From the NCBI RefSeq assembly GCF_000017685.1, contig NC_010602.1, positions 2,622,501-2,686,500 of the forward strand: a stretch of DNA of 64,000 bases. Reading direction: 5' to 3'. The position numbers were made by a program, and so were the translations under genes. Source of the DNA: Leptospira biflexa serovar Patoc strain 'Patoc 1 (Paris)'. Its GTDB lineage: Bacteria > Spirochaetota > Leptospiria > Leptospirales > Leptospiraceae. This document shows, one piece after another, positions 47,293-55,966 of this stretch (its first letter is position 1; the number at the start of each line of letters is the position of its first letter). The notes under the pieces are model-generated. The model was not told the DNA's origin, ran no database searches, and saw only the letters and a program-made list of their open reading frames with translations.

Positions 47293-48385
47293 TGAGGTTC
47301 ATTCCTTTGTGGCGTTTTAAGATTTCCAAAATGGTTTTTCGTTCCACTGTTACTCCAAACTTTGGTTTACCAAAATCTTCCAGTAGGACAAACTTCAAGG
47401 TATTCCCATCCTTTTTTTTGTCATGTTCCATGTGTTTCAAAACTAATTCTGGTTTTTCTTCTAGAACTGTTGGCAACTCTAATTGTAACATAAGAGAAAT
47501 TGCTTTTTGGAAATTGGAATCCGAAAAACCTAATATTTCTTTGGATAATAACAACGCGGTAACAAGACCTACAGAAACTGCTTCCCCATGAGAGTATTTT
47601 TTGTATAAGGTGAGTGATTCGATCGCGTGTCCTGTCGTATGACCTAAATTGAGAACAGCACGTAAACCGGACTCCTTTTCATCTTGCGACACAATGGATG
47701 ATTTGACACGCACTGATTCTTCGATCGCATAACGGAGAGTCTCTGATTTTTCATAAAAATCGGCACGTTTGGAATTAGAAATTCTTTCAAAAAAATCCCC
47801 TCCATCCAAAAACGAATGTTTGGCGACTTCTGCAAGACCACAACTCCACTCTTTTTTTGGTAATGTTGAAAGAGTAAAGAGAGGTGCAAAAACAAATTCA
47901 GGTTGGTAAAAAGCACCCACCATATTTTTGCCTGAATCTACATTCACAGCAACCTTTCCACCTACAGACGAATCCACACAAGCAAGTAAGGTTGTTGGCA
48001 CTTGGATGAATCGAATTCCCCTTTGGTAAGTAGCCGCGATGAATCCTGCAAAGTCGCCAACCACTCCACCGCCAAATGCAATGATGACAGCATTTCGATC
48101 TGCATCTGCTTCGATGAGTTGGTGGTATACTTTTTTGACGCGGTCAATGTGTTTGTTTTTTTCACCCGCCTTTAAATAGATAAAAGAAAACGGGATGGAA
48201 CTGGCTTTTAATTCTTTGATTAAATATTTTTCGTAGATGCCTGCAATTTCGCGACTGGTGAGAACGAATGCATGGGAGATTTTTTTGAGTGATCCAAGTT
48301 TTTCAGAAAGACCAACAAAGTCTTCATGTAATTCTACGGGGTAAACAAAACCCGAGCCTACAACTTTTCGTTCTGATAACTTCAT
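47285..48385 (-). CDS. aroB: 3-dehydroquinate synthase
   Basis: 366 aa. NAD-binding GGGVVGDFAGFIAATYQRGIRFIQVPTTLLACVDSSVGGKVAVN, and a metal-ligand set including the HSFLDGG Glu/His neighbourhood, LGHTTGHAIES and HGEAVSVGLV. It catalyses the second step of the shikimate pathway. It overlaps the nudix gene by 4 nt (ATGA). Confidence 0.94.
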   Translation of the reverse strand: MKLSERKVVGSGFVYPVELHEDFVGLSEKLGSLKKISHAFVLTSREIAGIYEKYLIKELKASSIPFSFIYLKAGEKNKHIDRVKKVYHQLIEADADRNAVIIAFGGGVVGDFAGFIAATYQRGIRFIQVPTTLLACVDSSVGGKVAVNVDSGKNMVGAFYQPEFVFAPLFTLSTLPKKEWSCGLAEVAKHSFLDGGDFFERISNSKRADFYEKSETLRYAIEESVRVKSSIVSQDEKESGLRAVLNLGHTTGHAIESLTLYKKYSHGEAVSVGLVTALLLSKEILGFSDSNFQKAISLMLQLELPTVLEEKPELVLKHMEHDKKKDGNTLKFVLLEDFGKPKFGVTVERKTILEILKRHKGMNLNG

Positions 48386-48846
48386 GGTTCATTCACCCAT
48401 GGGCTTGAAATATATCGAGGTTTATTTGTGCTTTTAGCCCGAAAGTAATGTTTTATGTCAGGCCTTAGATCCATCTCCAAAATCTCTTTGGGTGTAAAAT
48501 AACCAAAACCGGAGATTGCTTTTTCTTTCGCATTCAGAACTGGCAATAATTCTTTTACCTTGGTTAAAAATACAATTTGGATCAAATGCCTTTTTTGGTT
48601 TGGATCAATGGATTCGTTTAATAATAAAAATTCAGAGTGACTCACTTCTAGAGACAATTCTTCTTTTAGTTCTCGTTTGAGTGCCTCTTCGCCTGATTCA
48701 CCAAATTCGATCCCACCACCTGGAAGTAACCAATACCCAGATTGTTTTTTCTGTTGTTGGACGAGTAAAATTTTTCCCTTGGGATCTTGGATGAGAGCGG
48801 CCACTCGGACTCGCATAGATTTTGATTTTAATAAAAAATCGATCAT
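48382..48846 (-). CDS. Nudix hydrolase
   Basis: 154 aa. The Nudix box is present: GGGIEFGESGEEALKRELKEEL, with the invariant G, E, RE and EE residues. Substrate unknown. It overlaps rnc and aroB by 4 nt each, so it is co-transcribed with them. Confidence 0.9.
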   Translation of the reverse strand: MIDFLLKSKSMRVRVAALIQDPKGKILLVQQQKKQSGYWLLPGGGIEFGESGEEALKRELKEELSLEVSHSEFLLLNESIDPNQKRHLIQIVFLTKVKELLPVLNAKEKAISGFGYFTPKEILEMDLRPDIKHYFRAKSTNKPRYISSPWVNEP

Positions 48847-49571
48847 AATAATTTCAAAATTCGAAGGGCAGCTTTCGCAGCCATTTGTTCTGCTCTCCGT
48901 TTATTTTTCCCATCGCCATTCGATTGAAAGTAATTTTCACAAGAAACGGATACAGAAAAATCTTTGTCGTGGTCTGGTCCCTCTTCTTTCAAGAGAATAT
49001 ATTCAGGCAATTTTTTCCATTTTTTTTGGCAATATTCCTGCAAAATGGTTTTATAATCTTTTGTCTCTTCCGCCGATTCTACACCTTTCTCCATGGTTTG
49101 GAAATGGGGTGTGAGAAATATCCGACAACTGTTTAGCCCTTGGTCGAGATACAAGGCACCAAGAAAAGCTTCAAAACAATCAGCCTGTAAGTTCAAATTG
49201 GCTTCCCCCTTTTCTTTTTCTCCTTTTCCCAAAAGTAAAAAATCAGGGAATCGATAGAAACGTGCCAGTTTGGCAATGGCGGGTGCTGAGACCATTTTGC
49301 TCTTGAGTTTCGCAAGGATCCCTTCCTTGCCCTTAGGGAGCGATTTGTAAAGGTATTCTGCGGCCAATATGCCAAGGACGGAGTCTCCTAAAAATTCCAA
49401 TCGTTCATTATCAGAAAGATAACGATCCGAATCCTCATTGGCAAAGGACCTATGAACAAAAGCTAGGTGGAGGAGAGAAATATCCTTAAAACTTGTATCT
49501 GTGATGGATTGTAGTTCTTGGAGAGAGGTGATTCTTTCGGGAGTGAGTTTGATGCGAATGGAGTGGGACAA
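48843..49571 (-). CDS. rnc: Ribonuclease III
   Basis: 242 aa. The RNase III signature NERLEFLGDSVLGILAAEYLY (catalytic Glu and Asp) and a C-terminal double-stranded RNA-binding domain (DYKTILQEYCQKKWKKLPEYIL... ending AEQMAAKAALRIL). The start is a TTG at 49571 with no clear Shine-Dalgarno; a hairpin sits in the position where it should be. RNase III processes rRNA and structured mRNAs. First gene of the rnc-nudix-aroB-mscS-MORN series. Confidence 0.93.
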   Translation of the reverse strand: MSHSIRIKLTPERITSLQELQSITDTSFKDISLLHLAFVHRSFANEDSDRYLSDNERLEFLGDSVLGILAAEYLYKSLPKGKEGILAKLKSKMVSAPAIAKLARFYRFPDFLLLGKGEKEKGEANLNLQADCFEAFLGALYLDQGLNSCRIFLTPHFQTMEKGVESAEETKDYKTILQEYCQKKWKKLPEYILLKEEGPDHDKDFSVSVSCENYFQSNGDGKNKRRAEQMAAKAALRILKLL

Positions 49572-49582
49572 GGGAAAAAGAT

Positions 49583-49609
49583 CCGGGTTCCTCTATTCGG
49601 GGAACCCGG
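49583..49609 (-). terminator. Hairpin between acpP and rnc
   Basis: CCGGGTTCC (49583-49591) and GGAACCCGG (49601-49609) form a perfect 9 bp stem. On the minus strand it is followed by ATCTTTTT, and on the plus strand by TTTTT, so it can terminate in both directions. It ends 12 nt before the rnc TTG start and replaces the normal ribosome binding site region, so it may also affect rnc translation or be cut by RNase III. Confidence 0.75.
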
Positions 49610-49624
49610 TTTTTGGATTGGGAA

Positions 49625-49858
49625 TTACCCCTTAAGTTTATCGATGAATTTAATTACATCGCCTACGGTTTGGATTTTTTCTGCGTCTTCATCAGAAATT
49701 TCCACACCAAACTCTTCTTCAAGAGCCATAACTAGTTCAACTGTATCAAGAGAGTCAGCACCAAGATCATTGATGAAGTGAGCTTCAGGTGTTACTTCTG
49801 ATTCATCAACACCAAGTTGTTCTACGATGATTGACTTTATTTTTTCGAAATCTGCCAT
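49625..49858 (-). CDS. acpP: Acyl carrier protein
   Basis: 77 aa from the ATG at 49858, with GGAGGA 7 nt upstream; upstream in-frame codons to 49894 are not part of it. The phosphopantetheine site Ser is in [19 protein letters not shown], the family hallmark. It carries acyl chains in fatty-acid and lipid A synthesis. Located between the rnc operon and the fab cluster, which is separated from it here by a plus-strand block. Confidence 0.96.
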   Translation of the reverse strand: MADFEKIKSIIVEQLGVDESEVTPEAHFINDLGADSLDTVELVMALEEEFGVEISDEDAEKIQTVGDVIKFIDKLKG

Positions 49859-50234
49859 TTTATATCCTCCAGGCCACTGTGAACAGTGGGGCAAGTGTTA
49901 AATCGTTTTCCGCTAGGTATATATGTACGCCTAGCGTTTTTTTAAAATGAAATTGTCGAAATTTTTGGCAAGTCTAAATAGATTATTTTCCTCTTGAAAC
50001 CTTTGACATCATTCTAACATCACCTAACCTGAATTAATCTGAATTGAAATCGATCGATTTGCTGAGAAAAGAGAACAGAAGGGCCCTGCATCCAGGTAAT
50101 TTCCAAAATCCTGGTCCGATTTCCAAGCCTTTGATCCATTTTAGCAGATTTATATTCCATTATAACAGAAGAAGCTTCCCTTCCTAACCAGGAACACCAA
50201 AGTCAACTCTAAGAAAAAAATAAAGGAGAACTCC
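49859..50234. other. 376-nt divergent intergenic region between acpP and a lipoprotein gene
   Basis: Holds the acpP leader hairpins and, on the plus strand, a TTGACA at 50003-50008 with a weak -10 (TAACCT at 50025-50030) 16 nt later as a candidate promoter for the lipoprotein gene at 50235. The long spacer beyond 50031 has no gene I can support. No tRNA or repeat is seen. Confidence 0.4.
49874..49936 (-). other. Two hairpins in the acpP leader
   Basis: CCACTGT/ACAGTGG (49874-49889) ends 3 nt from the acpP ribosome binding site, and CGCTAGG/CCTAGCG (49911-49936) lies further upstream. Either could affect acpP translation or mRNA stability. The stems are perfect 7 bp. Regulation is inferred. 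Confidence 0.4.
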
Positions 50235-51728
50235 ATGATTCAAAAATGGATCCAAACACTGACTGCTTTCCTCCTACTTTCCTTCTCGGTTTCCTGTGTC
50301 GAAAAGAAAGAAGACAAAAACACTTTACTAGCCGCTCTGCTTTACTTGGCCGCAAACCAAATCAAAGTCAATTCTGCCACTGATCTGGTGAACGAATCGG
50401 CCGATGATTACAACCAGAACAATTGGGGACTCATCACCCCGCAGACCTTGGCTCGATTTGTCACAAATTGGCCCGCAAACAAACCAAGTCATATCACAGG
50501 AAACCTCATCATCTTACAAACGGATGATGCGAATCGTGTTGCTGGCGGGGCTGCTTCCGCATACGTAGCAGAAAATCCTGGTCAAGGTGTCTATGTATAC
50601 TTACTTGACGATTATAAACCGGCAGATTTACCAAGTGGTGGTTTTCGATTCAACCAAACAAGAGATACCGGCTTATTTACAAACTCTGTCCGTTATCAAG
50701 CAAATGGTCAGTTTGTGGATGATTGGCTAAAAACCTTTGGAATTAATCTCTCAAAAGACTTAGTTGTATTTGCGGTAGGTACTGGAAATGGAATTTCTGG
50801 TGGTGCCTATCCTGGCAAAGCTGTAGGGGCCGGTGCTGTCCAAGATATCACTCGTGGCGTTTATTGGTTACGTTATTGGGGGGCTGAAATCAAAAACCTC
50901 GCGATACTCAATGGGAACCTAAACAAAAAAGCAACTGGTGCTGGAATCCCACTTTCGACAAGTCGTTCCGGTATCAACTTAGAACGAAACGGTGGATTCT
51001 CCGTAAAACAACTGCGAGTCGATAATACGGTTCTTACCTTGGGCCTTGAGGATATATATGAGATTGCAAAAACTGGAGGAAATGCAAATCTCTCTGGTCT
51101 CACTGCTAAACAACAAATTATCGATGCAAGACCAGCGACTCAATATGATGGATCAGCAGATGGATTGAATGTGCCGAGAAATTTACTTGTTGCGAATCCT
51201 GCGAGCCAAGCTTATATCACAACTTCCTACCAATCGTCCGGTGCACCTTCCGCATCAGCAGGGAACCAAACTTTTGTGCCTTTCGAAGGAAGTATCAAAT
51301 CCTCAAAAACATTTCCTTGGTCTGATCTACTAAAAGATAATGCAGATGGATATGAATATCTGGATAAAGCTGCACTTAAAACACTGTTTAATACAACAAG
51401 AGCTGTTTACACGCCGGGAGCTACAATAGTTAGTCAATGCCGAACCAATTTCGAAGCACAAGTCAATGGATTTGCCTCTTTGAATATTCTCGGATACCCA
51501 ACAGTGTATTATGATGGTTCTCTTGTGGAATGGACAGCACTTGTCGCAGGACATGGAACATCATCCATCAACCAAATACCAACCGATTTTAAATGGAGAA
51601 CTGATAACACGAGTGTATCAAACTTCCTATGGTATAACAACGCTACACATGTTGTACGTCCCAATGTCAATCTAACGGCAACCACCACAAAAAAATTCAT
51701 TCAAGAAGATAAGGCTTATAAGTACTAA
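50235..51728 (+). CDS. Rhodanese-like sulfurtransferase lipoprotein
   Basis: 497 aa with AAGGAGAA before the ATG. A lipoprotein signal MIQKWIQTLTAFLLLSFSVSC (Cys21) leads to a two-domain rhodanese-like protein. The first domain has LVVFAVGTGNG and VYWLRYWGAEIKNLAILNGN, as in tandem sulfurtransferases; the second has IIDARPATQYDG and, near residue 402, SQCRTNFEAQVNGFASLNILGYPTVYYDGSLVEWTAL, where a Cys sits at the active-loop position but the loop (CRTNFEA) is not the usual C-x-x-G-x-R/T. A catalytic role is uncertain. A strong terminator follows. Confidence 0.82.
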   Translation: MIQKWIQTLTAFLLLSFSVSCVEKKEDKNTLLAALLYLAANQIKVNSATDLVNESADDYNQNNWGLITPQTLARFVTNWPANKPSHITGNLIILQTDDANRVAGGAASAYVAENPGQGVYVYLLDDYKPADLPSGGFRFNQTRDTGLFTNSVRYQANGQFVDDWLKTFGINLSKDLVVFAVGTGNGISGGAYPGKAVGAGAVQDITRGVYWLRYWGAEIKNLAILNGNLNKKATGAGIPLSTSRSGINLERNGGFSVKQLRVDNTVLTLGLEDIYEIAKTGGNANLSGLTAKQQIIDARPATQYDGSADGLNVPRNLLVANPASQAYITTSYQSSGAPSASAGNQTFVPFEGSIKSSKTFPWSDLLKDNADGYEYLDKAALKTLFNTTRAVYTPGATIVSQCRTNFEAQVNGFASLNILGYPTVYYDGSLVEWTALVAGHGTSSINQIPTDFKWRTDNTSVSNFLWYNNATHVVRPNVNLTATTTKKFIQEDKAYKY

Positions 51729-51752
51729 TCTCTTTCCCAGTTTGCACACTTC

Positions 51753-51793
51753 GTCTCCTGGCATCTGCCGGGAGACATTCTTTTTGCTTTTTA
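51753..51793 (+). terminator. Rho-independent terminator after the rhodanese lipoprotein gene
   Basis: GTCTCCTGGC (51753-51762) and GCCGGGAGAC (51767-51776) form a 10 bp stem with one T-G wobble, followed by ATTCTTTTTGCTTTTT. It begins 24 nt after the stop. Confidence 0.85.
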
Positions 51794-51835
51794 AAATCCC
51801 TTTGCAAAAATGTTTTTGTCTGACAGTTTGTCATA

Positions 51836-53746
51836 ATGGCAAGGAACGAAAAAGAAGAGTCCATTCATATAGGATTTAAAGAAGCATTTACGCTCATACT
51901 TCCCTACTTTCGAAAAAAACTTTGGGAACAAACAAAATCAGTCGTTTGGGTTGTTTCTTACTTAGTATTATTTCAACTCATTGTACTCAGAATCCCAATC
52001 AAAGAAGCAGGAATCATTTCATTCGGAATTTTTGCCGTCATCATGGGCCTAACTTTTTTTATGGAAGGTTTGTATTTAGGCATCATGCCACTGGGTGAAA
52101 CAATCGGGTTACGACTTCCGCAAAAAGTAAACTTACTAATGATTATGGTTTTCTGTTTGTTTGTAGGAATTGTCGCAACACTCGCAGAACCTGCCATTTC
52201 TGTATTAAAACAAAGTGGTTCCGCAGTGAATCCTTGGGATGCCCCCTTATTATTTCATTTATTAAATGAAGGTGCGGATGTACTTTTTCTTAGCATCGCT
52301 ATCGGTGTTGGATTCTCTATCGTTTTTGGAATCATCCGAATCATTTACGGAATTTCTTTATCAAAGTTTTTGATACCAAGCCTTATCATTCTAATTTTAA
52401 TCACGGTATATTCCTTCAACAACGACAACTTAAGGTTGATTTCTGGACTTGCCTGGGATTCAGGAGTGGTGGCCACTGGCTCTCTTACCGTCCCCTTAAT
52501 TGTGGCATTAGGACTTGGTGTATCGAAAGCATCACGCACAAGTGATACAACGACGGGTTTTGGTGTGGTGACACTGGCATCTCTATTTCCTATCTTAAGT
52601 GTATTTGTTGTTGGCCTTTACTTTGCACCAAAGTTACCCCAACCAATGCCAAAAGATAAATTTTTTAGTTCAGGGATCACTCTGGAACAATCCAAACTGA
52701 TGTTTGGTGAAAAAAATCCAGAAACTCTATTTGGAATGAGTGAAAAAGAACATAATTCTCAACTATCCATTCATAACAAATTAGTAAAAATAATGGAAGG
52801 AATTTTAGAAAGTTTTTCCGGTTCCCTCCAAGCCATCATTCCCTTAGCAGGATGTTTGATCCTTTTTTTATATATTGTATTAAGAGAAAGTTTGCCATTC
52901 ACAGATGAACTGTATCTGGGAATTTTATTTGTCTTTTTGGGGTTAGCCATTTTTAACTTTGGAATCTTTTTTGGACTTAGTAAACTAGGAAGTCAGGTGG
53001 GAAACAAACTTCCGTCTTCATTTCGTTCCATCGAACTCACCGATTCTACAAAAGAGATCAGAAATTTTAATCCCAAAATTGTTTTCACTGCCACAGATGA
53101 AAATGGAAATACAGAGGATTTCTTTTATTTAAAAGATAAAAAGTCATTTTCACAAATCCCCTTCAGAGAAAAAAACTATGATTCTGAATCAGAAATTTAT
53201 AGTTATGTGCCAATTCATGGTCCACTTTTTGGAAAAGAAGATAACCTTTTAGGATATTTTGTTGCACTTCTATTTGCTTTTTTATTAGGATATAGCGCCA
53301 CACTCGCAGAACCAGCGCTAAGCGCACTCGCAAATAGTGTGGAAGAAGTGACTGTGGGGACCGTGAAAAAGATGGTTCTCATCCAAGCGGTAGGGATTGG
53401 AGTTGGACTCGGAACCTTACTGGGAATCTTAAAAATATTTTTAGAGATTCCACTTTTATACATCCTTCTACCTTCTTATATTTTTCTCGTGTTCCTTACT
53501 TTACTCAGTAAACCCGAATTCATTGACATAGCTTGGGATAGTGCGGGTGTAACAACAGGCCCCATTACCGTTCCTCTAATCATTGTTCTTGGACTTGGAA
53601 TTGGAAACCAATTGAATATCGTAGATGGATTTGGAATTCTTTCTTCCGCTGCCATCTTCCCAGTACTCACAGTACTCGTTATGGGATTGTGGATGGAAAG
53701 ATCTCGAAGACAATCATTATCAAATATTGAGGCAGAAGAAAAATGA
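51836..53746 (+). CDS. DUF1538 integral membrane protein (duplicated)
   Basis: 636 aa, polytopic. Two homologous halves: the motif ATLAEPA occurs near residues 114-120 and again near 488-494, and WDSGVVATGSLTVPLIVALGLG pairs with WDSAGVTTGPITVPLIIVLGLG. These are the marks of DUF1538, a family of inner-membrane proteins of unknown, possibly transport, function. A hydrophilic segment of about 100 residues separates the halves. No good ribosome binding site precedes the ATG. It overlaps the PII-like gene by 4 nt, a link seen for DUF1538 elsewhere. Confidence 0.88.
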   Translation: MARNEKEESIHIGFKEAFTLILPYFRKKLWEQTKSVVWVVSYLVLFQLIVLRIPIKEAGIISFGIFAVIMGLTFFMEGLYLGIMPLGETIGLRLPQKVNLLMIMVFCLFVGIVATLAEPAISVLKQSGSAVNPWDAPLLFHLLNEGADVLFLSIAIGVGFSIVFGIIRIIYGISLSKFLIPSLIILILITVYSFNNDNLRLISGLAWDSGVVATGSLTVPLIVALGLGVSKASRTSDTTTGFGVVTLASLFPILSVFVVGLYFAPKLPQPMPKDKFFSSGITLEQSKLMFGEKNPETLFGMSEKEHNSQLSIHNKLVKIMEGILESFSGSLQAIIPLAGCLILFLYIVLRESLPFTDELYLGILFVFLGLAIFNFGIFFGLSKLGSQVGNKLPSSFRSIELTDSTKEIRNFNPKIVFTATDENGNTEDFFYLKDKKSFSQIPFREKNYDSESEIYSYVPIHGPLFGKEDNLLGYFVALLFAFLLGYSATLAEPALSALANSVEEVTVGTVKKMVLIQAVGIGVGLGTLLGILKIFLEIPLLYILLPSYIFLVFLTLLSKPEFIDIAWDSAGVTTGPITVPLIIVLGLGIGNQLNIVDGFGILSSAAIFPVLTVLVMGLWMERSRRQSLSNIEAEEK

Positions 53747-54864
53747 ATCATTGCCCAGCCATTAGACTTACAGTCGTTGTTCATAAAGATCTCGCCGATG
53801 AGGTTCAAAAAGTTTTTACCAATTTAAGGGTTCCTTATTTTTCTCATGAACTAGGAAGGTATCCTATCCTCAAAAGAAACCATATATTTCTTTTAAACCT
53901 ATATTCCAGTGCGCAGTTGTATAATTTGCCTGTTGTTATTTTCCAAGTACTCACGGATAAAAAATCAGAAGACTTTTTATTCAATCAAATCATCGAAGCA
54001 GCTGACCTAACCGTTCCCGGTCATGGTTCGATTTACACTGAAGAAATTTCTATTTTTTGTCCAATCGCAGAAAACTTAATCTACAAAAATCCAATCAAAA
54101 CAAAGCCATTAGGTTTTACTGGACTCACAGGTATCTTTTGTATCATCCAAAGAGGAGCCGCTGATACCATGTCACACTACATTTTGGAAAACGGTGTGGC
54201 AGTTCCAACCATCACTTATGGTGTAGGAAGAGGTCTTAGAGACCGTTTGGGACTTTTGCGAATTACCATCCCTAAAGAAAAGGAAATTGTTAAATTAATT
54301 GTTCATTCTTCCGACGCAGAACATGCGCTAGACTTTATCATCGAAGCAGGTAAACTCGATTTACCCGGAAAAGGTTTCATCTTTGAATACCCGATCAAAC
54401 GAGGCCTTATCAATACAAAGATTAGTTTGGATGGACCAAAACAAGCGGCTAGTATGGAACAAGTAATTTCTGCCTTAGATCATTTATACGGAAACATTGA
54501 TTGGAGAAGACAGTTTACAAATTTCCGAAAGGGCGCAAGAAAACGCAGTTATTTCGAAGGTGTAAACATTCACCTCAATGCAAAAGAAGGTTCTGTGGAA
54601 AAAGTGCTCATGAAACTTTCTAAACTTGGAATTTCAGGGGCCACAATCTCCCAAGACCGTCTGATCAAGTTAGACGAGGAGAACAGTTTATATAACCCAG
54701 CAAGAGATTCTGCAAATTTATTAATTCCGAAAAGAATGTTAAACGAAGTCATTTCTGAATTAGAAACTTTGGATTTTTTTACTAAAGAAACAGAAGGAAT
54801 TGCTTATACAATGGAGATTCCAAGGGCTTTCTCTTACCAATCCAAACTTGGCAGAAAGAATTAA
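53743..54864 (+). CDS. PII-like repeat protein (probable partner of the DUF1538 protein)
   Basis: 373 aa, soluble. Three regions look like PII/GlnB-fold units: about residues 5-105 (IRLTVVVHKDLADEVQKVFTNL ... PGHGSIYTEEISIF), about 120-222 (GIFCIIQRGAADTMSHYILENGV ... PGKGFIFEYPI), and a more divergent third at about 268-365. The T-loop-like regions differ between copies. PII proteins sense nitrogen or energy signals and control transporters, so it may regulate the DUF1538 membrane protein. It overlaps that gene by 4 nt. The binding ligand is unknown. Confidence 0.75.
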   Translation: MNHCPAIRLTVVVHKDLADEVQKVFTNLRVPYFSHELGRYPILKRNHIFLLNLYSSAQLYNLPVVIFQVLTDKKSEDFLFNQIIEAADLTVPGHGSIYTEEISIFCPIAENLIYKNPIKTKPLGFTGLTGIFCIIQRGAADTMSHYILENGVAVPTITYGVGRGLRDRLGLLRITIPKEKEIVKLIVHSSDAEHALDFIIEAGKLDLPGKGFIFEYPIKRGLINTKISLDGPKQAASMEQVISALDHLYGNIDWRRQFTNFRKGARKRSYFEGVNIHLNAKEGSVEKVLMKLSKLGISGATISQDRLIKLDEENSLYNPARDSANLLIPKRMLNEVISELETLDFFTKETEGIAYTMEIPRAFSYQSKLGRKN

Positions 54865-54905
54865 ATCCCCTCATCTCGAAGAATCGAAATCAGGGGATTC
54901 TTTAT
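54864..54905 (+). terminator. Terminator after the PII-like gene
   Basis: AATCCCCT (54864-54871) and AGGGGATT (54892-54899) form an 8 bp stem, with further pairing inside, followed by CTTTATC. It overlaps the stop of the PII-like gene and lies between that gene and fabG, so it may stop transcripts from either side. Confidence 0.6.
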
Positions 54906-54985
54906 CTTCACCTGGCCATAAGGTGGTAACCTTTTAGGCCAGTCCATCACCACTACAATTGGAGCGGTGGATTAATTTCTAAATC

Positions 54986-55747
54986 TTAATGGCCGCCACC
55001 TGGTAAAAATCCACCGCCATTGATATCAAGGATATGTCCTGTGATAAAAGAAGATGCATCAGACGCAAGGAATGCGATTCCGTTTGCGATGTCTTCAGGA
55101 AGACCTGCGCGTTTTAATGGAATGGCTTGGACCATACCGTGTCTAATATTCTCTGGGATTGCTTCTGTCATTTCAGTTGCGATAAAACCAGGAGCGATCG
55201 CATTACAACGAACTTTTCTAGAAGCCATTTCAAGAGCTACCGCTTTAGTAAAACCAATCACACCTGCTTTAGAAGCAGAGTAGTTTGTTTGGCCGATATT
55301 ACCATTTTCACCAGAGATAGAAGACAAGTTAATGATGGATCCACCGTTTTCTTGTTTCATCATCACTTTGATTGCCGCTTGCGTGCAAAGGTAGGTTCCT
55401 GTTAGGTTCACGGCAATCACTGCATCCCACTGCTCTTTTTTCATTCTCATGAGGAGAGTGTCACGAGTGATCCCTGCGTTATTCACAAGAATATCAACAG
55501 ATCCAAATTCTTTTTTTGCTGTATCGATGAGTTTTTGAGCATCTTCTTCCACGGATACGTTGGCAACAACGGCGATTGCTTTGTAACCCTTGGACTTTAG
55601 TTCTTCCGCAGTTGCATTGGTTGCTTCTGGGTTCATGTCCGCTACGACAATGTTTGCGCCAAGAGAAGCAAGTTTCAAACAAGTTGCCTTTCCAATTCCT
55701 CTTGCACCACCGGTAACGATGGCCGTTTTCCCTGTTAAACTGATCAT
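54986..55747 (-). CDS. fabG: 3-oxoacyl-ACP reductase FabG
   Basis: 253 aa with GAGGA before the ATG. SDR family: TGGARGIGKATCLKLASLG (NADPH site), NNAGITRD, and catalytic Ser, Tyr and Lys (INLSSISGENGNIGQTNYSASKAG). The end SFITGHILDINGGGF is the FabG end. It reduces 3-oxoacyl-ACP in fatty-acid elongation. The 219 nt gap to plsX may hold a promoter; I cannot place one with confidence. Confidence 0.93.
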   Translation of the reverse strand: MISLTGKTAIVTGGARGIGKATCLKLASLGANIVVADMNPEATNATAEELKSKGYKAIAVVANVSVEEDAQKLIDTAKKEFGSVDILVNNAGITRDTLLMRMKKEQWDAVIAVNLTGTYLCTQAAIKVMMKQENGGSIINLSSISGENGNIGQTNYSASKAGVIGFTKAVALEMASRKVRCNAIAPGFIATEMTEAIPENIRHGMVQAIPLKRAGLPEDIANGIAFLASDASSFITGHILDINGGGFLPGGGH

Positions 55748-55966
55748 TTTTGTATCCTCTTTTTTTCTAATTCCTAAACAATTTACTAAACAAATAAAAT
55801 AAAACTTCTACTCGGTATGTGCAAACAAAACGTAATACCACATATCAAGTGCTATGCGGCAAAGAATAACAACCATTCATGACAAGATAAATTACGCGTA
55901 ACAGCAATCATTTATCCAATTCCAAACACCTGAATCATCCGCAGATTTCAAATCCAATGCCTTCAT

